NCBI GenBank assembly: GCA_946885845.1
Contig: CAMPHJ010000032.1
Span: 1 to 21,579, forward strand
Direction of reading: 5' to 3'
Origin: an uncultured Sphingobium sp.
GTDB lineage: Bacteria; Pseudomonadota; Alphaproteobacteria; Sphingomonadales; Sphingomonadaceae
DNA: 21,579 nt
Shown one piece after another: positions 7,761-15,331 of the stretch. The stretch's first letter is position 1. Each line of letters opens with the position of its first letter. The notes under the pieces were generated by a model. The model was not told the origin of the DNA and made no database searches. It saw only the letters and a list, made by a program, of their open reading frames with translations. A program made the translations under genes and the position numbers.

Positions 7761-8084
7761 TTATTGCGCTTCGATGAACTGACGACGGGCGGCGACCTGC
7801 TGCTCTTCCAAAGCAGCGCGCACATCGGCTTCCGCAATATCCACTCCCGCCTGGGTCATGTCACCCAACAGCTTGCGAATCACGTCCTCATCGCCTGCTT
7901 CTTCAAAGTCGGCCTGCACTACAGCCTTTGCATAGGCGTCGGTTTCTTCGGGCGTCAGCCCCATCCGGGCAGCGGCCCATTCGCCCAGCAGCCGGTTGCG
8001 CCGCGCCTGGATGCGAAACTGCATCTCCTGATCATGCGCATACATATTTTCGAAGGCTTTTTCACGGTCATTGAAAGTCGTCAT
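7761..8084 (-). CDS. DUF1476 protein, F1-ATPase zeta-subunit-like inhibitor
   Basis: A 107-residue helical protein of the DUF1476 family, with the family N-terminus MTTFNDREKAFENMYAHDQE, the RIQARRNRLLGEWAAARMGL helix and the QADFEEAGDEDVIRKLLGDM region. In Paracoccus denitrificans a member of this family is the zeta subunit, an inhibitor of the F1Fo ATP synthase; the inhibitory part is the N-terminal segment. Whether this orthologue inhibits ATP hydrolysis varies between alphaproteobacteria, so the role is an inference. It reads into ibaG 18 bases later. An AAGGCG lies a few bases before the ATG. Confidence 0.93.
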   Translation of the reverse strand: MTTFNDREKAFENMYAHDQEMQFRIQARRNRLLGEWAAARMGLTPEETDAYAKAVVQADFEEAGDEDVIRKLLGDMTQAGVDIAEADVRAALEEQQVAARRQFIEAQ

Positions 8085-8141
8085 GCCAGCGCCTTGCAGA
8101 ATTAAGGAAGAAGTTCGTTTGAAATAGGAAGATCGGGACGG

Positions 8142-8735
8142 TTACGCAACGGCAGGGACCAACCAGGGGCGAGCCCCCGCATCTTTTGCCTCGAACTGGC
8201 CGATCGCGTCCGCCTGCCCCAGCGTCAGGCCGATCTCATCGAGACCGCCGAGCAGGCAATGTTTGCGGAAAGGATCAATCTCGAACGCAAAGCGGTCCTG
8301 GAACTGCGTGGTCACGGTCTGTTGCTCCAGGTCGACATGGACCGGGTCCGTCCGGGCCACGTCCATCAGCCGGTCGATCGCTTCCTGCGGCAGGACAACG
8401 GTCAGGATGCCATTCTTGAAAGCATTACCCGAAAAAATATCGGAAAAGCTGGGCGCGATCACGACCTTGACGCCCAGGTCAGCCAGCGCCCAGGCGGCAT
8501 GTTCGCGGCTGGACCCGCAGCCGAAATTATCGCCTGCAATCAGGATCGGGCTGCCCGCATATTCCGGGTCGTCAAACACATTGCCCGGTTCCTTGCGCAG
8601 CACTTCGAACGCGCCCTTGCCAAGGCCGGAACGGGAAATGGTCTTCAGCCAATGGGCGGGGATGACGATGTCGGTGTCGACATTCTTCATCCCGAACGGA
8701 TAGGCCCGTCCTTCAACGACAGTCAGCTTGTCCAT
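8142..8735 (-). CDS. leuD: 3-isopropylmalate dehydratase small subunit
   Basis: LeuD pairs with LeuC to isomerise 2-isopropylmalate to 3-isopropylmalate in leucine synthesis. The 197-residue protein is of normal length with the swivelling-domain motifs: [17 protein letters not shown] near the N-terminus and the substrate-binding loop [16 protein letters not shown] (about residues 69-84). The ATG shares its A with the TGA of the 37-codon gene upstream (TGATG), so translation is probably coupled through leuC, the small gene and leuD. Confidence 0.97.
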   Translation of the reverse strand: MDKLTVVEGRAYPFGMKNVDTDIVIPAHWLKTISRSGLGKGAFEVLRKEPGNVFDDPEYAGSPILIAGDNFGCGSSREHAAWALADLGVKVVIAPSFSDIFSGNAFKNGILTVVLPQEAIDRLMDVARTDPVHVDLEQQTVTTQFQDRFAFEIDPFRKHCLLGGLDEIGLTLGQADAIGQFEAKDAGARPWLVPAVA

Positions 8736-8848
8736 CAGTGCGCCTGCCGGGTTTCAGAACCCGAACTATCTTCCGCCCGCCCCAGGCTTGCTGCCATGGC
8801 GGCGCTTGCCAGCGCGCCAAGCGCCAACAACCAGAATACCTTCTTCAT
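8735..8848 (-). CDS. Small secreted or membrane-anchored peptide gene between leuC and leuD
   Basis: A 37-codon reading frame not tied to any family I know. It begins [19 protein letters not shown], a textbook short signal peptide (two Lys, a hydrophobic core, AMA before a possible cleavage point), followed by about 18 polar residues ending ETRQAH. Its ATG overlaps the leuC stop in an ATGA (8845-8848), and its TGA overlaps the leuD ATG in a TGATG (8733-8737). Perfect nesting with no spare base on either side, and a hydrophobic N-terminus with Ala/Leu codons of the expected high GC third positions, argue for a real translated gene. Alternatives are a single-pass membrane microprotein or a mere coupling peptide that carries ribosomes from leuC to leuD. 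Translation is likely; function is unknown. Confidence 0.72.
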   Translation of the reverse strand: MKKVFWLLALGALASAAMAASLGRAEDSSGSETRQAH

Positions 8849-10299
8849 GCGACCACCTCTCCCCTCTTTTCATTGAGCAGTTCCCGCACATCGGTCAGAT
8901 GACCGGTAATGGCGGCGGCGGCGGCCATGGCGGGCGATACCAGATGGGTCCGCGATCCGGGACCTTGCCGACCCATGAAGTTGCGGTTGCTGGTGGAAGC
9001 GCAGCGTTCGCCGGCTGGCACTTTGTCAGGGTTCATGCCCAGGCAGGCCGAACAGCCCGGTTCCCGCCATTCGAACCCTGCCGCCAGGAAGATGCGGTCC
9101 AGCCCTTCGGCTTCCGCCTGTTGCTTCACCAGGCCAGATCCGGGTACGACCAGCGCCTGCTTGATGCCGCTGGCGACATGCTTGCCCTTCAGCAAGGCGG
9201 CGGCGGCGCGCAGATCCTCTATCCGGCTGTTGGTGCAGCTGCCGATGAAGATATGTTCGACCGACACATCCTCCATCCGCTGACCAGCGGTCAGACCCAT
9301 ATAGTCGAGCGATTTTTGCGCGGCGGCACGCTTGGAAGCGTCCGCGAAGCTTTCGGGATCGGGGACGACACCCGTCACCGGCACGACGTCTTCCGGGCTG
9401 GTGCCCCAGGTAACGTTGGGCACGATATCGGCGGCATTGATGACAATGCTCTTGTCAAAGGTAGCGCCTTCATCGCTGTGCAGCGTCTTCCAATAGGCCA
9501 CGGCGGCGTCCCATGCCGCGCCCTTGGGCGCGAGCGGGCGGCCCTTCAGGTAAGCAACGGTCTTTTCATCCGGCGCGAACAGCCCGGAGCGCGCGCCCGC
9601 CTCGATCGACATGTTGGCGACGGTCAGACGACCTTCAATCGACATGTCACGGAAAACGGAGCCGCGATATTCCATGACATAGCCGGTGCCGCCGGCCGTG
9701 CCGATGCGGCCACAGATCGCCAGCGCGACATCCTTGGCCGTGACGCCGAAGCCCAGTTCGCCTTCGACCACGACTTCCATCGTCTTCGATTGCTTCAGCA
9801 GCAGCGTCTGCGTAGCCAGCACATGTTCGACTTCGGACGTGCCGATGCCGAACGCCAGTGCGCCCAGAGCGCCATGTGAGCTGGTGTGGCTGTCCCCGCA
9901 GACCAGCGTCGTCCCCGGCAGGGTAAAACCCTGTTCCGGGCCGACCACATGGACGATGCCCTGTTCCAGATCGGCGTCGCCAATCAGCCGCACGCCAAAT
10001 TCCGGCGCATTGCGTTCCAGCGCAGCGAGCTGCTGCGCGCTTTCGGGATCGGCAATCGGGATACGCTGCCCCTGCGCGTCACGGCGGGGTGTGGTCGGCA
10101 GGTTGTGATCCGGCACCGCCAGCGTCAGGTCGGGACGGCGCACCTTGCGCCCGGCAACGCGCAGGCCTTCAAACGCCTGCGGACTCGTCACCTCGTGAAT
10201 AAGATGCCGATCAATATAGATGAGGCAGGTTCCATCCGGGCGACGTTCAACGACGTGCGCGTCCCAGATCTTCTCGTACAGCGTGCGGGGCTTGACCAT
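8845..10299 (-). CDS. leuC: 3-isopropylmalate dehydratase large subunit
   Basis: LeuC carries the [4Fe-4S] cluster of isopropylmalate isomerase. The 484-residue protein is full length. The cluster ligands are Cys355 in [14 protein letters not shown] and Cys416 and Cys419 in [11 protein letters not shown]. Other aconitase-family motifs are [29 protein letters not shown] and the closing [15 protein letters not shown]. The ATG follows a GGGGGAAG ribosome site (minus strand, complement of 10305-10312). It is followed with overlap by the 37-codon gene and leuD. leuA and leuB are outside the window. Confidence 0.97.
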   Translation of the reverse strand: MVKPRTLYEKIWDAHVVERRPDGTCLIYIDRHLIHEVTSPQAFEGLRVAGRKVRRPDLTLAVPDHNLPTTPRRDAQGQRIPIADPESAQQLAALERNAPEFGVRLIGDADLEQGIVHVVGPEQGFTLPGTTLVCGDSHTSSHGALGALAFGIGTSEVEHVLATQTLLLKQSKTMEVVVEGELGFGVTAKDVALAICGRIGTAGGTGYVMEYRGSVFRDMSIEGRLTVANMSIEAGARSGLFAPDEKTVAYLKGRPLAPKGAAWDAAVAYWKTLHSDEGATFDKSIVINAADIVPNVTWGTSPEDVVPVTGVVPDPESFADASKRAAAQKSLDYMGLTAGQRMEDVSVEHIFIGSCTNSRIEDLRAAAALLKGKHVASGIKQALVVPGSGLVKQQAEAEGLDRIFLAAGFEWREPGCSACLGMNPDKVPAGERCASTSNRNFMGRQGPGSRTHLVSPAMAAAAAITGHLTDVRELLNEKRGEVVA

Positions 10300-10381
10300 A
10301 ACATCTTCCCCCTAGCCCCAGAGCGGGCCGGGCGAAAGAGGGAAGGGCGGCAATATTTGCTGTTCGCCCCGATAGTCGGCG

Positions 10382-11068
10382 CTAGGCCGCGCGATCATCC
10401 TGGGTGATGCGCCCGGCTGCGCCAACCTCCGCCTCATGGCTCTCCTCTCGCCAGGTTTCGGAAAGCGCCGCCGCTTCCCATTCGCGCATCGCGGGAAGGG
10501 CCAGCATATGGTCGATCCAGCGCTGCGCCATCGGCCCTACATCCAGCCCATAGGTGCGCACCCGGAAGACGACGGGAGCGTAAAAGGCGTCGGCTGCGGT
10601 AAAAGTCGATCCGGCCAGATATGGGCCGCCAAAGCTGGAGAGCCCCTCCTCCCACAATTCCCGCAGGCGGGCGATATTGCGGTTGAGCGCGGTCGAAGGC
10701 ATGTGCTGGTCGACCCGCACGCCAACGTTCATCGGGCAATCATTACGCAGGGCGGCAAATCCCGAATGCATTTCGGCGACGGCGCACTGTGCCCAGCCGC
10801 GCGCAGCTCCGTCCTGCGGCCACACGCCCGCATGGCGGTCCGCCAGATAAAGGGTGATGCCCAGCGAATCCCACAGCGTGCGATCGCCCTCGATCAACAC
10901 GGGGACCTGCCCCGTAGGCGAAAAATCGCGAAAGATGGCGTGATTTTCAGCAGCGACAAAGGGTTCGATCCGGTCCTTGAAGGGAATGCCGAGCGCCTTC
11001 ATCAAGACCCAAGGGCGGAGCGACCAGCTGGAATAGTTCCGGTTTGCGGTGATCAGCGTATAGGCCAT
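10382..11068 (-). CDS. Glutathione S-transferase family protein
   Basis: A 228-residue glutathione transferase. The N-terminal thioredoxin-like domain has NYSSWSLRPWVLMKALGI, where an early Ser is the likely glutathione-activating residue, and the FSPTGQVPVLIEG segment with the cis-Pro, then LWDSLGITLYLAD. The C-terminal helical domain includes GPYLAGSTFTAADAFYAPVV. Substrate is unknown. The frame stays open to 11221, but I place the start at the ATG at 11068: it begins the fold correctly, has GGGAGA about eight bases upstream, and the extra N-terminal part would run through a terminator hairpin. It precedes leuC by 82 bases. Confidence 0.93.
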   Translation of the reverse strand: MAYTLITANRNYSSWSLRPWVLMKALGIPFKDRIEPFVAAENHAIFRDFSPTGQVPVLIEGDRTLWDSLGITLYLADRHAGVWPQDGAARGWAQCAVAEMHSGFAALRNDCPMNVGVRVDQHMPSTALNRNIARLRELWEEGLSSFGGPYLAGSTFTAADAFYAPVVFRVRTYGLDVGPMAQRWIDHMLALPAMREWEAAALSETWREESHEAEVGAAGRITQDDRAA

Positions 11069-11170
11069 CGGCGGCTCTCCCGTGGGATCTTGCGCCCTCA
11101 GGATAAGCGTCCGGCGGTCCGGGTGAAAGCGCAAAGCGACCTTGGATGCGCCAATGACTGGAATTGACAA

Positions 11171-11201
11171 AAGCCCGCCGCAAATCCTCCGCGACGGGCT
11201 T
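11171..11201 (-). terminator. Terminator after aceA and its small downstream gene
   Basis: An 11-bp stem with one mismatch, AAGCCCGCCGC (11171-11181) and GCGACGGGCTT (11191-11201), and a 9-base loop. On the minus strand the stem runs into four T (CTTTTG); on the plus strand there are only three. It lies 20 bases past the stop of the 50-codon gene, so it probably ends the aceA transcript ahead of the GST gene. Confidence 0.78.
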
Positions 11202-11221
11202 TCTGTCATCGATATAGGCAA

Positions 11222-11374
11222 TCAGCGCAGACGACCGAGCCGGTGATAAAGATTGGCGAACTTCACCGACTCCGGTGTGTCCTTCACCTTCTGCATATAA
11301 TCGGCCACAGCCGTCTTCAGCAAAGAGAAATCCTCGGTCGAGAAGACCGCGCGGGACCTTGCAGGTTCAGTCAT
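11222..11374 (-). CDS. Small conserved-looking protein downstream of aceA
   Basis: A 50-codon gene below the usual size cut-off. The Shine-Dalgarno is ideal: AGGAGG (complement of 11381-11386) six bases before the ATG at 11374. The protein starts MTEPARSRAVFSTEDFSLLK, continues with a predicted amphipathic helix (TAVADYMQKVKD), and ends with a basic FANLYHRLGRLR tail. It is soluble, with no signal peptide, Cys or membrane segment. It starts 23 bases after the aceA stop and ends just before a terminator, so it belongs to the aceA transcript. I do not recognise a family. A role linked to isocitrate lyase or acetate growth is inferred from position only. Confidence 0.82.
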   Translation of the reverse strand: MTEPARSRAVFSTEDFSLLKTAVADYMQKVKDTPESVKFANLYHRLGRLR

Positions 11375-11397
11375 TTTCGTCCTCCTTCCTTCATTCT

Positions 11398-12990
11398 TCA
11401 GGCCGCAAACTGGTTCATCGTATTATGTGATCCGCCCGCCTTTAGTGCGGCTTCACCGGCGAAATATTCCTTGTGATCATCGCCCATGTCGCTGCCAGCC
11501 ATGTTCTGGTGCTTCACACAGGCGATGCCCTGCCGGATTTCCTTGCGTTGCACGCCTTCGACATAGCCCAGCATGCCTGCTTCACCGAAATATTCACGAG
11601 CCAGATTGTCGGTGCTCAGCGCCGCCGTGTGATAGGTCGGCAACGTGATCAGGTGATGGAAGATGCCAGCGCGTGCCGCCGCGTCCTTCTGGAACGTGCG
11701 GATCTTTTCATCAGCCTCTTGCCCCAGATCGGTCGCGTCATAATCAGCGCTCATCAACCTGGCGCGGTCATAGGCGCTGACGTCCCTGCCCTCAGCCTGC
11801 CAGCGGTCGAATACCTGCTGACGGAAATTGAGCGTCCAGTTGAAGCTGGGCGAATTATTATAGACCAGCTTGGCATCGGGAATGACCGCGCGGATGCGGT
11901 CGACCATGCCGGCAATCTGGTCGATATGCGGCTTTTCCGTTTCGATCCACAGCAGGTCCGCCCCATTCTGAAGCGACGTGACGCAGTCCAGCACGACGCG
12001 GTCCTCGCCCGTGCCAGGACGAAACTGGAACAGGTTGGACGGCAGGCGTTTCGGGCGGAACAGCCTGCCACCCCGCCCCAGCACGACATCACCGCGCAGG
12101 CTGGCAATATCGGCGACCTCCTCGACATCAAGGAAACTATTATATTGATCGCCCAGATCGCCTTCCTCGCGGCTGTAGGCAATTTGCTTGGTCAGGCCAG
12201 CGCCCAGCGAATCGGTACGCGCGACGATGATGCCATCATCGACCCCCAGTTCCAGGAAGGCGTAGCGAACCGCCCGGATCTTCGCCAAAAAGTCTTCATG
12301 CGGCACGGTGACCTTTCCGTCCTGATGGCCGCACTGTTTTTCGTCCGAAACCTGATTTTCGATCTGGATGCAGCAGGCCCCGGCCTCAATGAATTTGCGC
12401 GCGAGCAGATAGGTCGCCTCGGCATTGCCAAAACCCGCATCGATGTCCGCGATGATCGGGACGACGTGGGTTTCATACTGGTCGATGGCGTTGGCCAGTC
12501 GCTGCACCTCAACGTCATTGCCCTCGTCCCGCGCCTTGTCGAGGTCGCGGAACATCATACCCAGTTCGCGTGCGTCCGCCTGGCGCAAAAAGGTGTAAAG
12601 CTCCTCGATCAAAGCGGGAACGCTGGTCTTTTCGTGCATCGACTGGTCAGGCAACGGCCCGAATTCGCTCCGCAGGGCCGCAACCATCCAGCCGGACAGG
12701 TACAGATAGCGGCCCTTGGTCGTGCCGAAATGCTTTTTGATGCTGATCATCTTCTGCTGGCCGATAAAGCCGTGCCAGCAGCCCAGCGACTGAGTGTAGT
12801 TGGCGGGATCGGCGTCATAGGCGGCCATGTCGCGGCGCATGACGGTCGCGGTGTGGCGCGCAATATCAAGCCCGGTGTGAAAACGGTTCTGCAGGCGCAT
12901 GCGGGCGACCGGCTCGGCCGCAATGCCCTGCCAATGCCCCTGTTCGCCAATGGTGGCGTCCGCCTTCGCGATCTCTTGCAAATAGCTCAT
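11398..12990 (-). CDS. aceA: Isocitrate lyase (long, roughly 530-residue type)
   Basis: Cleaves isocitrate to glyoxylate and succinate, the first step of the glyoxylate shunt needed on acetate and fatty acids. From the ATG at 12990 the protein is 530 residues, the size of the longer isocitrate lyases of several proteobacteria. The start MSYLQEIAKADATIGEQGHW is the family N-terminus; the frame stays open to 13431 but that would run through the regulator promoter. Key motifs are DIDAGFGNAEATY, IENQVSDEKQCGHQDGK with the catalytic Cys220, and NNSPSFNWTLNF. The catalytic loop reads KQCGH, not the classical KKCGH or KRCGH. It is divergent from an ScfR-type regulator, and malate synthase is not in the window. 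Confidence 0.96.
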   Translation of the reverse strand: MSYLQEIAKADATIGEQGHWQGIAAEPVARMRLQNRFHTGLDIARHTATVMRRDMAAYDADPANYTQSLGCWHGFIGQQKMISIKKHFGTTKGRYLYLSGWMVAALRSEFGPLPDQSMHEKTSVPALIEELYTFLRQADARELGMMFRDLDKARDEGNDVEVQRLANAIDQYETHVVPIIADIDAGFGNAEATYLLARKFIEAGACCIQIENQVSDEKQCGHQDGKVTVPHEDFLAKIRAVRYAFLELGVDDGIIVARTDSLGAGLTKQIAYSREEGDLGDQYNSFLDVEEVADIASLRGDVVLGRGGRLFRPKRLPSNLFQFRPGTGEDRVVLDCVTSLQNGADLLWIETEKPHIDQIAGMVDRIRAVIPDAKLVYNNSPSFNWTLNFRQQVFDRWQAEGRDVSAYDRARLMSADYDATDLGQEADEKIRTFQKDAAARAGIFHHLITLPTYHTAALSTDNLAREYFGEAGMLGYVEGVQRKEIRQGIACVKHQNMAGSDMGDDHKEYFAGEAALKAGGSHNTMNQFAA

Positions 12991-13063
12991 ATGCGCATCC
13001 CTCTGAACTGATTGCGACCGGCCTAACCGTGCTTCGTGCTCAACGGCAGAGGGTTCGAAGTTC

Positions 13064-13103
13064 AGTTGTAGAAGTTGACAACCTTGCGCTGTAAAGTTGT
13101 AAA
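13064..13103 (+). promoter_or_regulatory. Promoter of the regulator overlapped by three AGTTG repeats
   Basis: Three copies of an AGTTG-based motif are seen: AGTTGTAGA (13064-13072), AGTTGACAA directly after it (13073-13081), and AGTTGTAAA (13095-13103). Copies two and three start 22 bases apart, about two helical turns. The middle copy contains the palindrome GTTGACAAC (13074-13082) and a consensus -35 box TTGACA (13075-13080); TGTAAA at 13098-13103, 17 bases on, is a fair -10. The ATG of the regulator follows at 13125. This is a likely binding site for the regulator itself and perhaps for control of the divergent aceA. Confidence 0.6.
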
Positions 13104-13124
13104 GAGCTGCACAGGAGCAAGAAG

Positions 13125-14525
13125 ATGGCGAAGGATCGTCCAGTCTATATGGGTCCACGGCTGCGGCGGTTACGGCGCGAGCTGGGCCTGACGCAGTCCG
13201 ACATGGCGACCGACCTCGAAATATCGGCATCTTATGTTGCCCTGCTGGAACGGAACCAGCGGCCGCTGACCGCGGATATGCTGCTGCGACTGGCCCGCAC
13301 CTATCGCATGGACATGAGCGAACTGGCGGGCGACGGCGGCGCCGAACAGACAGCGCGACTGCAAGCGGTGCTGAAGGAAGCAATGTTTGCCGACATCGAC
13401 CTACCCGCGCTGGCGATGCAGGATGTCGCAATCAACTATCCCGGCTTTACCGAAGCGCTTCTACGGCTGCACACCGCCTATCGCGAGGAGCAGCTGACCC
13501 TGGCTGACCGAGGAACCGGGGCAACAGGCGACACACCCGACGCGCCCGATCCAGTAGCCGAAACGCGGCGCTTCATCGCGGCGCGGCGCAACAATTTCCC
13601 ACTGCTAGACGATGTCGGCGAAAGGCTGGCAGTTGAGATCGATCAGGCGGGCGGCATGGCGGCATGGCTCCAGGACAGGCATGGATTGCGCGTCAGGCGG
13701 TTGCCGTCCGACGTTATGGCGGGGTCGATGCGTCGGCTGGACCGGCATCGCGACGCGGTCCTGATCGATGACGCTCTGGATGAAGCGAGCAGCAGCTTTC
13801 AACTGGCGCTGCAAATCGCCTATCTTGAGATGCGCGGCAATATCGACGCGCTGCTAAAGGATGGCCAGTTCATCAGCGACAGCGGGCGGCGGCTCACGCG
13901 GCGGGCGCTTGCCAGCTATGGCGCGGCATCGATCCGCCTGCCCTATGCTGCTTTCGCTAAGGCGGTTGAGGCGCGACGTTATGATGTGGAAGCACTTGCC
14001 CGCCAATTCGGGACCAGCTTTGAGCAGGTCGCGCACCGGCTGACCAGCCTGCAAAAGCCAGGGCAGCAACGCATCCCCTTCTTTTTTCTCAGGATCGATC
14101 CGGCGGGAAATGTCAGCAAATTGCTGGACGGCGCAGGCTTCCCCTTTGCGCGGCATGGTGGATCATGCCCACTCTGGTCGGTGCACCAGTTGTTCGGTCG
14201 CCCTCGCGAGGTGGTGACCCAATGGCTCGAACTACCCGACGGCCAGCGTTTCTTTTCCATCGCCCGCACGGTGACGGCAGGCGGCGGAGGCTGGGGAACA
14301 CCGCGTATCGAGCGCGCGGTCGCCCTTCTGTGCGCGGCGGAGCATGCGCACCGCCTGGCCTACGCACAGAATTTGCCCCCATCCGAACCTACGCCGGTAG
14401 GGATCTCATGTCGCCTTTGCCACCGCAGCCAGTGCCTCGCCAGATCAGCCCCGCCGATCGGGCGCGACATGCTGCCTGAGGATTATCGCCGGGGCCATGC
14501 TCCCTTCGGCTTTTCAGACGGCTGA
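13125..14525 (+). CDS. ScfR/RamB-type XRE-family regulator (short-chain acyl-CoA metabolism)
   Basis: A 466-residue regulator of the XRE family with a C-terminal IrrE-like region, as in RamB (acetate metabolism in corynebacteria) and PccR (propionyl-CoA in Rhodobacter). The helix-turn-helix is at about 8-65 (MGPRLRRLRRELGLTQSDMA, then SASYVALLERNQRPLT). The central IrrE/peptidase-like region lacks the HExxH zinc motif; the corresponding helix reads FQLALQIAYLEM, so no protease activity is expected. The C-terminus holds a Cys cluster, CRLCHRSQC (Cys429, Cys432, Cys437), typical of this group. An AGGAG lies before the ATG. Its position divergent from aceA makes it the probable glyoxylate-shunt regulator; the effector is unknown. 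Confidence 0.9.
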   Translation: MAKDRPVYMGPRLRRLRRELGLTQSDMATDLEISASYVALLERNQRPLTADMLLRLARTYRMDMSELAGDGGAEQTARLQAVLKEAMFADIDLPALAMQDVAINYPGFTEALLRLHTAYREEQLTLADRGTGATGDTPDAPDPVAETRRFIAARRNNFPLLDDVGERLAVEIDQAGGMAAWLQDRHGLRVRRLPSDVMAGSMRRLDRHRDAVLIDDALDEASSSFQLALQIAYLEMRGNIDALLKDGQFISDSGRRLTRRALASYGAASIRLPYAAFAKAVEARRYDVEALARQFGTSFEQVAHRLTSLQKPGQQRIPFFFLRIDPAGNVSKLLDGAGFPFARHGGSCPLWSVHQLFGRPREVVTQWLELPDGQRFFSIARTVTAGGGGWGTPRIERAVALLCAAEHAHRLAYAQNLPPSEPTPVGISCRLCHRSQCLARSAPPIGRDMLPEDYRRGHAPFGFSDG

Positions 14526-14734
14526 TCGGGGGAAACTCGACACGGCAGTGACAAAAATTGCTCGACGCCGCCGCCCGTTGGAACGCAGGACCACAATGTC
14601 AAGATGTGATGCACGATTGCCACAGCAGTGTGTGCGATGCGGCAAGTCGATGTTTTCGCGCCTTTACTGTTGCAGGTGAACATATCTAAAGGGCACGCGT
14701 TCGTGGGAAAACGAACTCAGAAGGAGAACCCACT
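14526..14734 (+). promoter_or_regulatory. 209-base intergenic region with 5' leader hairpin of the beta-barrel gene
   Basis: The longest non-coding gap in the window. I find no convincing gene or terminator in it. Near its end is a perfect hairpin GTTCGT (14699-14704), GGGAAA, ACGAAC (14711-14716), ending five bases before the strong ribosome site AAGGAG (14721-14726) of the outer-membrane gene. The hairpin may stabilise this leader. The promoter of the gene must lie here, but I cannot name its boxes with confidence. Confidence 0.5.
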
Positions 14735-15268
14735 ATGAAAAAGCTTATCGCATCGGCGCTGCTGTTCGCCAGCGTTGCCACCCCTGCCATGGCGCAGGAC
14801 GCCATCCCCTTTTCGGGCCCCTATATCGGCGGCGTCGTTGGTCTTGACCATTTCGACTTCACTGCCGACAACCATGACAGCGCCCTGATGTACGGCGGCG
14901 TGATCGGTTATGACATCAACGTCAACGGCGCAGTATTCGGCCTTGAAGGCGAATATTCCGACTCCGACGTCAAGGAAGGTCTGGCTCGCACGGACCGTGA
15001 CCTCTATGCTGGCGTCCGCGTCGGTGGCGAAGTCCTCCCCAACGTCCTGCTGTACGCCAAGGGCGGCTACACCAATGCGCGTCTCGAAAGCGCCGTTGAT
15101 TCCGACGACAATGTCAAGCTGGACGGCTACCGTCTGGGCGCAGGCGTCGAAACCACGGTTCAGGGCTTCATCGCTCGCGCCGAATATCGCTATTCGAGCT
15201 ACGAGCGCGTTGCCGGTTCCAAGCCGGAGCGTCATCAGGCCGCTCTGATCCTGGGCTATCGCTTCTAA
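14735..15268 (+). CDS. Outer-membrane beta-barrel protein, OmpA-like/Omp25 type
   Basis: A 177-residue protein with a clear signal peptide (KKLIASALLFASVATPAMA, cleaved after AMA) and a mature domain of about 157 residues made of alternating strands, the size of an eight-stranded barrel. It begins GPYIGGVVGLDHFDF, typical of small porin-family or outer-membrane immunogenic proteins, and shows GGVIGYDINV, VFGLEGEYSDSD, YAKGGYTNARL and the last strand ALILGYRF, whose terminal Phe is the assembly signal for the BAM machinery. A strong AAGGAG and a strong terminator suggest an abundant single-gene transcript. Role is unknown beyond surface structure. Confidence 0.92.
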   Translation: MKKLIASALLFASVATPAMAQDAIPFSGPYIGGVVGLDHFDFTADNHDSALMYGGVIGYDINVNGAVFGLEGEYSDSDVKEGLARTDRDLYAGVRVGGEVLPNVLLYAKGGYTNARLESAVDSDDNVKLDGYRLGAGVETTVQGFIARAEYRYSSYERVAGSKPERHQAALILGYRF

Positions 15269-15294
15269 TCAGAAGCCCAGCACTGAATAAGAAA

Positions 15295-15323
15295 GGGGCG
15301 TCCTGACGGACGTCCCTTTTTTT
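15295..15323 (+). terminator. Strong terminator of the beta-barrel gene, probably bidirectional
   Basis: A nine-pair stem with one G-U pair, GGGGCGTCC (15295-15303) and GGACGTCCC (15308-15316), a 4-base loop and seven T (15317-15323). On the minus strand the stem is followed by CTTTCTTAT, so it may also stop transcription of the convergent 67-residue gene. Confidence 0.93.
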
Positions 15324-15331
15324 ATGGCTGA

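Noticed and set aside
8728..9879. 383-codon open frame opposite leuC
   Set aside because: Antisense artefact of codon bias in leuC; also covers the 37-codon gene on the other strand.
11069..11221. N-terminal extension of the GST gene by 51 codons
   Set aside because: It would start in the spacer beside the 50-codon gene and be translated through a terminator hairpin; the fold begins at the ATG at 11068.
11473..13011. 512-codon open frame on the plus strand opposite aceA
   Set aside because: Mirror of isocitrate lyase; no domain of its own and no ribosome site noticed.
12991..13431. N-terminal extension of isocitrate lyase to 677 residues
   Set aside because: It would run antisense through the regulator start and its promoter; the family N-terminus begins at 12990.
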